DNA of 64,000 bases, taken from the NCBI RefSeq assembly GCF_029855045.1, contig NZ_CP123228.1, positions 1,550,001-1,614,000 of the forward strand. The letters run 5' to 3'. Both the position numbers and the translations under genes were made by a program. Under the pieces are notes generated by a model. It had not been told where the DNA came from and searched no databases. It worked only from the letters and a program-made list of their open reading frames with translations. Source of the stretch: Piscinibacter sp. XHJ-5 (GTDB taxonomy: Bacteria; Pseudomonadota; Gammaproteobacteria; Burkholderiales; Burkholderiaceae_C). The number at the start of each line of letters is the position of its first letter. Position 1 is the stretch's first letter. This document shows, piece by piece, positions 7,788 through 15,293 of the stretch.

Positions 7788-8606
7788 ATGATCGGCCTGA
7801 CCCGACTCACCATTCGCCGCGCCAGGCAGGAGCGCCTGGCCCAGGTGGCCGGCAGCCTCACCTTCACGACGGTGCTGTCCATCGTGCCGTTCCTGGCCGT
7901 CAGCCTGGCGCTTCTGACACGCTTTCCGGTCTTCAGGCAGTTCGAGCGGGCGATCGAGGACTACCTGCTGAAGAGCCTGCTGCCGGCAGACATCTCGCGC
8001 ACGGTCCTGAAGCACCTCCATCAATTCGCCGCCAACGCGAACGGCCTGACCGTGCTCGGATCGCTGTTCGTGCTCGCAACCGCGATGGCGATGCTGCTCA
8101 CCGTGGAGAACGCGCTCAACCAGATCTGGGAGGTCAAGCGCAATCGCCCCTTCTTCAGGCGGATCGGCCTGTACCTGCTGATGCTCGCCGTGGGGCCGCC
8201 GGTCGTCGGCGCCAGCCTGTGGGCGACCTCCACCCTGCTGAGCGCCTCGATCGGGCTGATCGGCACGCTGCCGCCATCGGTCAAGTTCGTGCTGGACCTG
8301 GGTCCGGTGGTGCTCGGCACGGTCGCCCTGGCGGCACTCTTCTACTTCGTCCCCAATGCCAGGGTGCGCCGGCGCGACGCCATCGTGGGAGGCCTGATCG
8401 CCAGCATCGGCTTCGAGCTCGGCAAGCGCGGCTTCGCGGCGTATCTGCTGAAGGTGCCGACCTACAAGGCCATGTACGGCGCGTTCGCCGCGTTCCCGGT
8501 GTTCCTGCTGTGGGTGTACTTCTCGTGGCTGGTCACGCTGGCGGCAGCCCTCATCACCGCCAATCTGGCGCGTGCGCCGCGCAAGGCTGCGGGCAGGAGC
8601 GCCTGA
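7788..8606 (+). CDS. YihY family inner-membrane protein (UPF0761)
   Basis: The 272-residue protein has about six hydrophobic segments and the family pattern: SLTFTTVLSIVPFLAVSLAL near the N-terminus, the loop QIWEVKRNRPFFRR, and YKAMYGAFAAFPVFLLWVYFSW toward the end. YihY proteins are often misnamed RNase BN; their function is unknown. The ATG at 7788 keeps the first conserved block close to the N-terminus; upstream in-frame codons are Arg/His-rich and unlikely to be coding. Its stop at 8604-8606 abuts the stop of nudC on the other strand with no gap. Confidence 0.85.
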   Translation: MIGLTRLTIRRARQERLAQVAGSLTFTTVLSIVPFLAVSLALLTRFPVFRQFERAIEDYLLKSLLPADISRTVLKHLHQFAANANGLTVLGSLFVLATAMAMLLTVENALNQIWEVKRNRPFFRRIGLYLLMLAVGPPVVGASLWATSTLLSASIGLIGTLPPSVKFVLDLGPVVLGTVALAALFYFVPNARVRRRDAIVGGLIASIGFELGKRGFAAYLLKVPTYKAMYGAFAAFPVFLLWVYFSWLVTLAAALITANLARAPRKAAGRSA

Positions 8607-9425
8607 TCACTCCTGCCGCTCGTTCGCGCGCATCTGCTCCAGCGTGTCGAGGATCAGGTGGCCCGAGATGGAGAATCGCGGCGGGATGTCGGGCAAGGCG
8701 TCCAGCGCGAACCAGCGCGCGTCCTCAATCTCACCGGCTTGCGGGACGATCTCGCCATCGGTCCAGCGGGCGGTGAAGGCCACCATGAGGCTGTGCGGGA
8801 ACGGCCAGCTCTGGCTGCCGTAGTAGCGCAGATCGCGTACCGTCACGCCGACCTCCTCGGCCACCTCGCGGTGCAGGCAGTCTTCGAGCGACTCCCCGGG
8901 CTCGACGAAGCCGGCCAGAGCGCTGTAGCGACCGGGCGCGAAGTGCGGCGAGCGCGCCAGCAGCAGCTCGCCGGGCCGCCACACGAGGCACATCATGGCC
9001 GGGCTGAGGCGCGGATAGGCCGTGTGCCGGCACGCCGGGCACTCGCGCGCCCGCTCCCCTGGCTTGATCGCCGTCGGCGTGCCGCACACCCCGCAGAACC
9101 GGTGCGTGCGATCCCACTCCAGCACCTGCGCGGCGCGCCCCGCGATCGCGCCCAGCGCAGGGTCCAGCGCCATCATGGCCGCGCGCAGCGGCATGCGTCG
9201 CCAGCCGGGAGGCGCCTCGCGCAGCGACAGCGCCCAGCAGTCCACCGACGACAGCGTGCCGAGATAGTGACGGCACGGCGCATCGGTCGACCAGGACTCG
9301 ACGGTCGCGGGCTGCAGCGTGCCGATGTCGCCCTCGGGCACCAGCAGCTCGCCCTCGACGAAGGCGAAGGTCCAGGCCAATGCCGAAGGGGGGCTCGATG
9401 TCTGGCTGGCGGCAACGAACAGCAT
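8607..9425 (-). CDS. nudC: NAD(+) diphosphatase / RNA deNADding enzyme NudC
   Basis: This 272-residue enzyme hydrolyses NADH or NAD to NMN(H) and AMP and can remove NAD caps from RNA. The zinc ribbon is CGVCG...CPACRH, followed by the Nudix box GFVEPGESLEDCLHREVAEE with the REVAEE core and the downstream motif SQSWPFPHS, a close match to the SQPWPFPxS signature that separates NADH pyrophosphatases from other Nudix enzymes. Length is normal for NudC. It is the last gene of a minus-strand group that includes the exonuclease upstream. Confidence 0.93.
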   Translation of the reverse strand: MLFVAASQTSSPPSALAWTFAFVEGELLVPEGDIGTLQPATVESWSTDAPCRHYLGTLSSVDCWALSLREAPPGWRRMPLRAAMMALDPALGAIAGRAAQVLEWDRTHRFCGVCGTPTAIKPGERARECPACRHTAYPRLSPAMMCLVWRPGELLLARSPHFAPGRYSALAGFVEPGESLEDCLHREVAEEVGVTVRDLRYYGSQSWPFPHSLMVAFTARWTDGEIVPQAGEIEDARWFALDALPDIPPRFSISGHLILDTLEQMRANERQE

Positions 9426-9501
9426 GCGGAGGCTCGTCGGTCGATGAAATCCGGATCATCTCCGATCGCCTCGGCCGGCCGACCGAGCATGGCCATTTCC
9501 G

Positions 9502-9678
9502 CTACGAATCGTCGCGATGCCGTCTCCACCAGGCCAGCATCGCCTCGAAGTCGCCGCCGAAGCTGCGGGCCTTCAGGACGTCGGCCGCGATCGAGCACTG
9601 GAAGGCTTCGTCGTGCAACAGCAGGCGCTGGCTCGAGTCGCGCGCGCAGCGCAGGACCTGCAACGCGCTCGGGTGCAT
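9502..9678 (-). CDS. Small hypothetical protein, about 58 aa
   Basis: A frame from ATG 9678 to TAG 9502-9504 encodes 58 residues, beginning MHPSALQVLRCARDSSQ and ending AWWRRHRDDS. Nearly all third codon positions are G or C, much as in the flanking genes, and the composition (balanced charge, Leu/Phe-containing helices) looks like a real protein. No strong ribosome binding site is seen before this ATG, so the true start may differ. It lies between the exonuclease and nudC genes on the same strand. The function is unknown. Confidence 0.5.
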   Translation of the reverse strand: MHPSALQVLRCARDSSQRLLLHDEAFQCSIAADVLKARSFGGDFEAMLAWWRRHRDDS

Positions 9679-9763
9679 TTCGGGTCGGTGCTGGTCGCCG
9701 AGCCGCGGTCGGCGGCGGCGTGGACCGGGCTGGCGCGGTCGTACGTCGGGGGAGGCCCCGCGC

Positions 9764-10636
9764 TCAACCGGAATCGCCCAGCGCTTCCTGCGCCCGCAGG
9801 CAGCGCTGCAGCAGCTTCGGCGCTTGCGCGTGCTCGGTCCACGAGGCGAATGCCTCGGTGGGCCCGCGCCAGCGCAGGTCGTCGATGTCGTCGAACAGCC
9901 TGGCGTCCGTTCGCAGCGTGGCCAGGCGCTTGAACAGGAGCGCAGCCTCCCGGCGGTCTCCAAGCACCGCGTCGGGAAAGGACTCGATCGGACCGTGGCG
10001 GTTCAGCAGCTGTGCCGTGCTGACGGGGCCGAGTCCCGCGATGCCGGGATAGCCGTCGGCCGCGTCGCCGACCAGCGCGAGATAGTCCGGGATCAGGGCC
10101 GGCTCGACGCCGAACTTGGCGCGCACGCCGTCCGCGTCCCGGATCTGCTTGCCGCGGCGGTCGACCTGCACCACGCGGTCGCCGTGAACGCACTGGGCCA
10201 GGTCCTTGTCCGGGGTCCACAGCAGGACCTTCTGCACGCGCGCGTCGTCGCGGGCGAGGCGGGCAGCCGAAGCCAGTGCATCGTCGGCCTCGAGCTCGGT
10301 CATCGGCCACACCGTCACCCCCATCGCGGCGAGCGCCTGCTCCAGCGGATGAAATTGCGCAAGCAGTGCCGGCTCGATGCCTTCGCCGGTCTTGTAGCCG
10401 GGCCACAGCCCGTTGCGGAACGACTCGATGACGTGATCGGTGGCCACGCCGATGTGGGTCGCCTGGTGCTCGATCATCTCCAGCACGCCGTTGAGCACGC
10501 CGACGACAGCGGCCAGGGGCTGGTCCTTTCCCTTGGACGCTCGCCGCGCGCCGTAGAAATGGCGGAACAGCTCGTAGGTCCCGTCGACGAGGTCGATGAT
10601 CAAGGCGCCTGCGCGCAGAGGATCGGCGGCAGGCAC
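9764..10636 (-). CDS. 5'-3' exonuclease / flap endonuclease-like protein
   Basis: The 290-residue product is a stand-alone 5' nuclease domain like the N-terminus of DNA polymerase I or Xni. It shows the acidic metal-binding clusters of the family: LIIDLVDGTYELFRHFYG at the N-terminus, MTELEADDALAS in the middle, LLWTPDKDLAQCV, and the helix-hairpin-helix region YLALVGDAADGYPGIAGLG with the third metal cluster. It probably trims flaps or RNA primers. The start is GTG at 10636, overlapping the stop region of the preceding 96-residue gene, so the two are co-translated. Confidence 0.87.
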   Translation of the reverse strand: MPAADPLRAGALIIDLVDGTYELFRHFYGARRASKGKDQPLAAVVGVLNGVLEMIEHQATHIGVATDHVIESFRNGLWPGYKTGEGIEPALLAQFHPLEQALAAMGVTVWPMTELEADDALASAARLARDDARVQKVLLWTPDKDLAQCVHGDRVVQVDRRGKQIRDADGVRAKFGVEPALIPDYLALVGDAADGYPGIAGLGPVSTAQLLNRHGPIESFPDAVLGDRREAALLFKRLATLRTDARLFDDIDDLRWRGPTEAFASWTEHAQAPKLLQRCLRAQEALGDSG

Positions 10637-10927
10637 TCAGACGTCGAGCGTGTAGACGTCGGCGGCCCGGCGCTCGGCGACGCTGTGGCCTTCGAGGGCC
10701 TTGTCCCATTCAGGACCCTCTGCGCCCTTCGTGGGGGACAGCCCGGCCATCATCTGCGCGGCCTCCTCGGTGGCCGCATCGAACTCGGCCACCTGCTCAC
10801 GCGTGTCGAGGAACAGTCGCGCGAGGATGAATCCCCCGGACTCGATCACGACGAGGTAGCGGGCCGGCTTTCGATGCGAAGTCTGGCGGGGCGCACGGGG
10901 TGATTCGCTTCCGTAGGTTTGGCTCAT
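10637..10927 (-). CDS. Hypothetical protein, 96 aa, coupled to the exonuclease gene
   Basis: The 96-residue product starts at ATG 10927 (MSQTYGSESPRAPRQ) and has a core with alternating hydrophobic residues (RYLVVIESGGFILARLFLD), then acidic helical sequence (REQVAEFDAATEEAAQMM). Its stop lies directly at the GTG start of the exonuclease. No membrane segment or known motif is visible. The genomic coupling suggests a link with the nuclease, but nothing in the sequence says what it does. Confidence 0.65.
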   Translation of the reverse strand: MSQTYGSESPRAPRQTSHRKPARYLVVIESGGFILARLFLDTREQVAEFDAATEEAAQMMAGLSPTKGAEGPEWDKALEGHSVAERRAADVYTLDV

Positions 10928-10966
10928 GGGCGTATGGTGCCACCACGACGCGGACCGGTTCATTTC

Positions 10967-11039
10967 AACCACGGCGCCACGCAGAGCGCAGAGACGAATT
11001 CTTTCGGGATTCCTCCGTGACGCCGTGACCCCTGTGGTT
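10967..11039. repeat. Imperfect inverted repeat, intergenic
   Basis: The segment begins AACCACGGCGCCACGC and ends CCGTGACCCCTGTGGTT, so its ends form an imperfect inverted repeat spanning about 73 bp with an internal CCACG/CGTG theme. This resembles ACGGAG-rich dispersed intergenic repeats I know from other proteobacterial genomes. It occupies most of the gap between the 96-residue gene and the panE-like gene. Confidence 0.45.
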
Positions 11040-11083
11040 TGCATCCCACCGCGCTCAGTGCGCATTCCTCGGGGAGCGCCGCC

Positions 11084-12025
11084 TCACGACACTCCCTCGC
11101 GCGCCCGCCGCCGCTCGTGGCTTTGCAGGTGGCACCACGCCGCCCGCAGGGCCGCGGGCTCGATGCCCGCCGCCTGCGCCCGATGCAGCATGTCGCCGAC
11201 GATGTGCGCGCCCTCGGTGGCACGGCCCGACTCCAGGTCGCGCAGCATCGACGCGGTGAGCGCGGAGCCGCGCTGCAGCAGCCGGTTCAAGGTCTCCGTC
11301 TTGGCGGCCTCGCGCGGCGCGTGCCCGGCCGCTTGGGCGACGCGCAGGCAGGCGTCGTAGGTGTCGGTCATCAGCCGCGCGCCATCCTCGGTCTCGACGA
11401 TGTCGGCGACGGCAGCGCGCATGAGGCAGGTCATCGCGGCCAGGGTCGCCAGGCCGACGAACTTCTCCCACAGCTCCAGCCACATGTCCGACGCCAGCAC
11501 CACGTCCACCGGCGTGCTGCGCAGCAGCGCCGCCAGCTGCTCCAGCTTGTGCTGCGCCTCGGGGCCGGACGCCGGCAGCGGGCCGAAGACGATGCGATGC
11601 AGCGGTGCAAGCTGGACGACCTCGCCGTCGGCCGACAGCGTGGCCGGAATGGCGACGCTGCCGCCCACGACGCGCGACGCCCCGAAGGCCTGCACGAGCC
11701 GCTCGACGTGGGCCACGCCGTTGAGCAGCGGCAGCACGTGGCTCGACGGCCCCACCGCGGGCCGCACCGAGTCGATGGCGGCCTCGAGGTCGTACGCCTT
11801 GCAGGCGACGATCACGAGGTCGAAGGGCGACACGGCCTCGGCGCGCAAGATGCACTGCGGACGCACCTGGAAATCGCCGTGCGGGCTGCGCACCACCAGG
11901 CCGTCCCGCTCAAGCTGACCCGCGCGCCGCTCGCGGACCAGGAAGGTGACGTCGCCTCCCGCCTGCACCAGGCGGGCGCCGAAGTAGCCGCCGATCGCGC
12001 CGGCACCCAGCACCAGGATCTTCAT
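11084..12025 (-). CDS. panE: 2-dehydropantoate 2-reductase family protein (PanE/ApbA)
   Basis: The 313-residue enzyme has an N-terminal NADP-binding Rossmann motif (ILVLGAGAIGGYFGARL) and a C-terminal helical ketopantoate reductase domain with LWEKFVGLATLAAMTCL, where the Lys matches the catalytic residue. PanE reduces ketopantoate to pantoate for coenzyme A synthesis. In Burkholderiales, PanE-like paralogues often sit beside Tct transporters and may act on other 2-oxo acids. Here the gene is the last of the tctC-tctB-tctA group, and its ATG shares one base with the stop of the 75-residue gene. A GTG one codon upstream is an equally placed start. Confidence 0.8.
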   Translation of the reverse strand: MKILVLGAGAIGGYFGARLVQAGGDVTFLVRERRAGQLERDGLVVRSPHGDFQVRPQCILRAEAVSPFDLVIVACKAYDLEAAIDSVRPAVGPSSHVLPLLNGVAHVERLVQAFGASRVVGGSVAIPATLSADGEVVQLAPLHRIVFGPLPASGPEAQHKLEQLAALLRSTPVDVVLASDMWLELWEKFVGLATLAAMTCLMRAAVADIVETEDGARLMTDTYDACLRVAQAAGHAPREAAKTETLNRLLQRGSALTASMLRDLESGRATEGAHIVGDMLHRAQAAGIEPAALRAAWCHLQSHERRRAREGVS

Positions 12026-12252
12026 CACCGCTGACTCCTCGCCTTCCTGGCGTCGACTTCGGCCAGCTGCTGCTTGAGCAGCAGGAACATCACGCGCGCC
12101 GTTTCCTGCGACATGCTCAGCACGGTCGTCTCCGGCTCGCCGTCGCGCGACGCGGGGTTGGGCAGCACCAGCGCGTCGATCCTCGCCTGCACCAGGCCGT
12201 TGCCCTGGGTCATGGACTTCACCTTGCTCAACTCGATTCGATACGTCTTCAC
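12025..12252 (-). CDS. Small hypothetical protein, 75 aa, in the tct operon
   Basis: The 75-residue protein (MKTYRIELSKVKSMTQGNG at the start) has a predicted beta-beta-helix pattern and a C-terminal amphipathic helix (ARVMFLLLKQQLAEVDARKARSQR region). It lies 10 bp after tctA and its TGA overlaps the start of the panE-like gene, so it is co-transcribed with transport and reductase genes. No cysteines or membrane segments are present. I do not recognise the family. Confidence 0.65.
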   Translation of the reverse strand: MKTYRIELSKVKSMTQGNGLVQARIDALVLPNPASRDGEPETTVLSMSQETARVMFLLLKQQLAEVDARKARSQR

Positions 12253-12262
12253 GGTCGCTCCG

Positions 12263-13765
12263 TCAGCCAGAAGCCATGCTACGACGTCGCCATCCGAATC
12301 CCTTTCGCAGCAGCGGCCACACCCAGATCGCCAGCGTGATGCCGCCCAGCGTCGCCGCGATCGGCCGCCCGAAGAAGGCCAGTGCGTCGCCGTCCGACTT
12401 GATCAGCGAAGTGACGAGGTTCTCCTCGAACATGCCGCCCAGCACCACGCCCAGGATCAGCGGCGTGATCGGAAAGTCGTTGGCTTCCAGCACATAGGCC
12501 ACCAGGCCGCCGACCAGCATGACGCCGATGTCGAACGGCGTGTTGTTGATCGCGAACGCGCCCACCACGCAGAACAGCATGATCACCGGCATCAGCACGT
12601 CGCGCGGCACCCGCAGGATGCGCTTGGCGACCTTGATGCACAGGAAGCCCAGCGGAATCATGATCAGGTTGGCGACGATGAAGAGCAGGAACACCGCATA
12701 GATGTTCTGCGGGTTCACCGTGAACAGCGTCGGCCCCGGATTCAGGTTCTTCATGTACAGCACGCCGATCACGATGGCGGTGATCGAGTCGCCCGGGATG
12801 CCGAAGACCAGCGCCGGAATCCAGGCGCCGGCGAGCGCGCTGTTGTTGGCCGAGCCGCTCTCCACGATGCCTTCGACATGGCCGGTGCCGAACTTTTCCG
12901 GCTCCTTCGAGAAGCGCTTGCTGATCGCATACGACATCCACGCCGCGATGTCGGCGCCGGCGCCGGGCAGCGCGCCGACGGCGGTGCCCAGCGCGCTGCC
13001 GCGCAGCACCTGCTTGGGGTACTTCAACGCGAGCTGCCACATGCCCTTGAACACGTTGCCGATCTGCGCATCGACGATGAGCCCCTGCGGATGAGCGTCG
13101 ACCACGTAGCGGATGATCTCGGACACCGCGAACATCCCGATCATCACCGGCACCAGCCCGATGCCGCCCAGCAGCTCGGGATTGCCGAAGGTGAAGCGCG
13201 GGAAGGCGGCCGGATTGCCCAGCCCGACGCAAGCCACCAGAAGCCCGAGGAACAGCGTCGTCAGGCCCTTCAACGGCCGGTCGGTGGAGATGAACACCGC
13301 GCAGGTCAGGCCCAGCAGCACCAGCCAGAAATACTCGAACGAGCTGAACTTCAGCGCGATCTCGGCCAGCGTCGGCGCGGCCACCATCAGCACTGCCGTG
13401 CCGAACAGCCCGCCGACGGCCGAGAAGACCAGGCCGGCGCCGAGTGCCACCTCGGCCATGCCCTTGCGCGTCATCGCGTAGGCCTCGTCGGTGTACGCGG
13501 CCGACGCGGGCGTGCCGGGCATGCGCAGCAGGCAGCCGGGGATGTCGCCGGAGAAGATGGCCATCGCGGTGGCGGTCACCATCGCGGCGACGGCCGGGAT
13601 GGGGGCCATGAAGAAGGTGACCGGCACCAGCAGCGCGGTGGCCATGGTCGCGGTGAGTCCCGGCACCGCGCCGACGAACAGGCCGAACAGCGATGCGCCC
13701 AGCATGACGACGAGGGTCGTCGGGTCGAACACCATGGCGAAGGCCTGCAGCCAGGCGTTGCTCAT
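12263..13765 (-). CDS. tctA: Tripartite tricarboxylate transporter large permease TctA
   Basis: The 500-residue integral membrane protein has about 10-12 hydrophobic segments and the two TctA family blocks: GAVPGLTATMATALLVPVTF near residue 35 and GALPGAGADIAAWMSYAISK near residue 260. It forms the large membrane subunit of a sodium- or proton-driven tripartite carboxylate transporter with TctB and a periplasmic Bug-type receptor. It starts at ATG 13765, 16 bp after the tctB stop. Confidence 0.93.
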   Translation of the reverse strand: MSNAWLQAFAMVFDPTTLVVMLGASLFGLFVGAVPGLTATMATALLVPVTFFMAPIPAVAAMVTATAMAIFSGDIPGCLLRMPGTPASAAYTDEAYAMTRKGMAEVALGAGLVFSAVGGLFGTAVLMVAAPTLAEIALKFSSFEYFWLVLLGLTCAVFISTDRPLKGLTTLFLGLLVACVGLGNPAAFPRFTFGNPELLGGIGLVPVMIGMFAVSEIIRYVVDAHPQGLIVDAQIGNVFKGMWQLALKYPKQVLRGSALGTAVGALPGAGADIAAWMSYAISKRFSKEPEKFGTGHVEGIVESGSANNSALAGAWIPALVFGIPGDSITAIVIGVLYMKNLNPGPTLFTVNPQNIYAVFLLFIVANLIMIPLGFLCIKVAKRILRVPRDVLMPVIMLFCVVGAFAINNTPFDIGVMLVGGLVAYVLEANDFPITPLILGVVLGGMFEENLVTSLIKSDGDALAFFGRPIAATLGGITLAIWVWPLLRKGFGWRRRSMASG

Positions 13766-13781
13766 CGTGGTCCTTCGCGGC

Positions 13782-14261
13782 CTACCACGCGAGCGGCTGC
13801 AGCACGCCCCAGGGCAGCGGCACCTTCAGCAGCTTGTAGAAGGCGTAGTGGATCAGCAGCGTCATCACGACGGCGACGGTCACCGCCCGCAGCGGGCGCA
13901 CGCGCAGCGCCAGCATCATCGCGGCGAGGTAGACGATGCCGGTGAGGACGAAGCCGAGGCGGTCCACGGCCATCACGTACAGCAGGTTCACCGCGACCAG
14001 CACGCCGAAGGCGATGACCTGCGGGCGGTGGGCGAACCAGGCGGGCCACTCGGCCCAGCGGCCCGCCGCAGCGGTGCGCTGGCGCAGGCCGCTCACCACC
14101 AGCAGCGCGCCGCAGATGCCCAGCGCCACGGCCAGGGCGCCGGGCAGCGCGCTGGGTCCGACCTTCTGGCCGGGGATGGTCGGAAAGCCCTGCACGTGCC
14201 ACAGCAGCGCGCCGGCGAGCGCCAGCAGCAGGGCGCCCCATACCGCATCGTTGAGCTTCAC
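13782..14261 (-). CDS. tctB: Tripartite tricarboxylate transporter small permease TctB
   Basis: The 159-residue protein has four hydrophobic segments, the usual TctB topology, and the family pattern FPTIPGQKVGPSALPGALA after the first helix. It is the small membrane partner of TctA. The start is GTG at 14261, which overlaps the tctC stop codon (GTGA), and the order tctC-tctB-tctA is the common one in Burkholderiales. Confidence 0.9.
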   Translation of the reverse strand: MKLNDAVWGALLLALAGALLWHVQGFPTIPGQKVGPSALPGALAVALGICGALLVVSGLRQRTAAAGRWAEWPAWFAHRPQVIAFGVLVAVNLLYVMAVDRLGFVLTGIVYLAAMMLALRVRPLRAVTVAVVMTLLIHYAFYKLLKVPLPWGVLQPLAW

Positions 14262-15220
14262 TTGGCGATGCCGACGGCCTTCATCGTCGCGCCGAGGTCG
14301 GCGTCGGCCTTGGCCATGAATTTGGCGAAGTCGTCGGGACCCTGGTAGATCACGCCGAAGCCGCGACCGGTCATGAATTCGGTGTACTCCTTGCTCGCGA
14401 CGATCTTGCGCAGCGACGCGACCAGCTTGTCGCGTGCTTCCGCGGGGATGCCCTTGGGCGCGGCGATGCCGCGCCATGCGCCGATCTTCCAGTCGCTGCC
14501 CGTCGCGGCCTTCAGCGTGGGCACGTTGGGGTAGAGCGCCGCGGGCGCGTCGGCCATGATCGCGAGGCTGCGCACCTTGCCCGCGTCGATCAGCGAACGG
14601 GCTTCGGGCAGCGAGCACGGCACCACCTCGACGCCGCCGGCGACCAGGTCCTGCAGCCCCGGTGCGGCGCCATTGGAAGGCACCCACGGCGCCGCCGCCG
14701 GATCGACCTTCAGGTCCTTCAGCATGCCGGCGAGCGCGAGGTGCCAGATGCCGCCCTGGCCGGTGCCCGAGGCCTTGAACTTGCCGGGGTTGGCCTTGAT
14801 CGCGGCGACCAGGTCGGTGGCGGTCTTGTACGGCGAATCGGCACGCACCTGCAGACCGGCCGGGTCCATGTTGACGAGGCCCAGCGGCGTGAACGAGGCA
14901 CCCGACAGGTCGGTGAGACCCTGCCAATGCATCATGCTGATCTCGACGGTGATGATCCCGAGCGTGTAGCCGTCGGCCGCGGCCGCAGCGATGGCCTGAT
15001 GGCCGACGACGCCGCTGCCGCCGGTGCGGTTGACCACGTTCACCGGCTGCCCCAGGTCCTTCTCGAGCAGCGTGCCGATGATGCGCGCGGTGGCGTCGGT
15101 GCCGCCGCCTGCTCCCCACGGCACGATCAGCGTGATGGGCCGTTCGGGATAGGCGGCGTGCGCCATGCCGGCGGCGAAGGCGATCGCGAGAGCGGCCAGC
15201 GAGCGTAGCGAGTGCGTCAT
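14258..15220 (-). CDS. tctC: Tripartite tricarboxylate transporter substrate-binding protein (Bug/TctC)
   Basis: The 320-residue product starts with a Sec signal peptide (hydrophobic run, cleavage near MAHAAYPERP). The family hallmarks follow: PITLIVPWGAGGGTDATAR, PVNVVNRTGGSGVVGH and a large Venus-flytrap fold. It binds a carboxylate in the periplasm and passes it to TctAB. The ligand cannot be told from the sequence; linkage to a 2-oxo-acid reductase gene hints at a keto or hydroxy acid. The ATG at 15220 is the one that gives a proper signal peptide. Confidence 0.92.
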   Translation of the reverse strand: MTHSLRSLAALAIAFAAGMAHAAYPERPITLIVPWGAGGGTDATARIIGTLLEKDLGQPVNVVNRTGGSGVVGHQAIAAAAADGYTLGIITVEISMMHWQGLTDLSGASFTPLGLVNMDPAGLQVRADSPYKTATDLVAAIKANPGKFKASGTGQGGIWHLALAGMLKDLKVDPAAAPWVPSNGAAPGLQDLVAGGVEVVPCSLPEARSLIDAGKVRSLAIMADAPAALYPNVPTLKAATGSDWKIGAWRGIAAPKGIPAEARDKLVASLRKIVASKEYTEFMTGRGFGVIYQGPDDFAKFMAKADADLGATMKAVGIAK

Positions 15221-15293
15221 GAGGTCCTCGTGATGCGGTGAGGAAAGGTGCAGGCGACCGTACCCGCAGCGGCAGGCGGGCGCCATATGGGAC

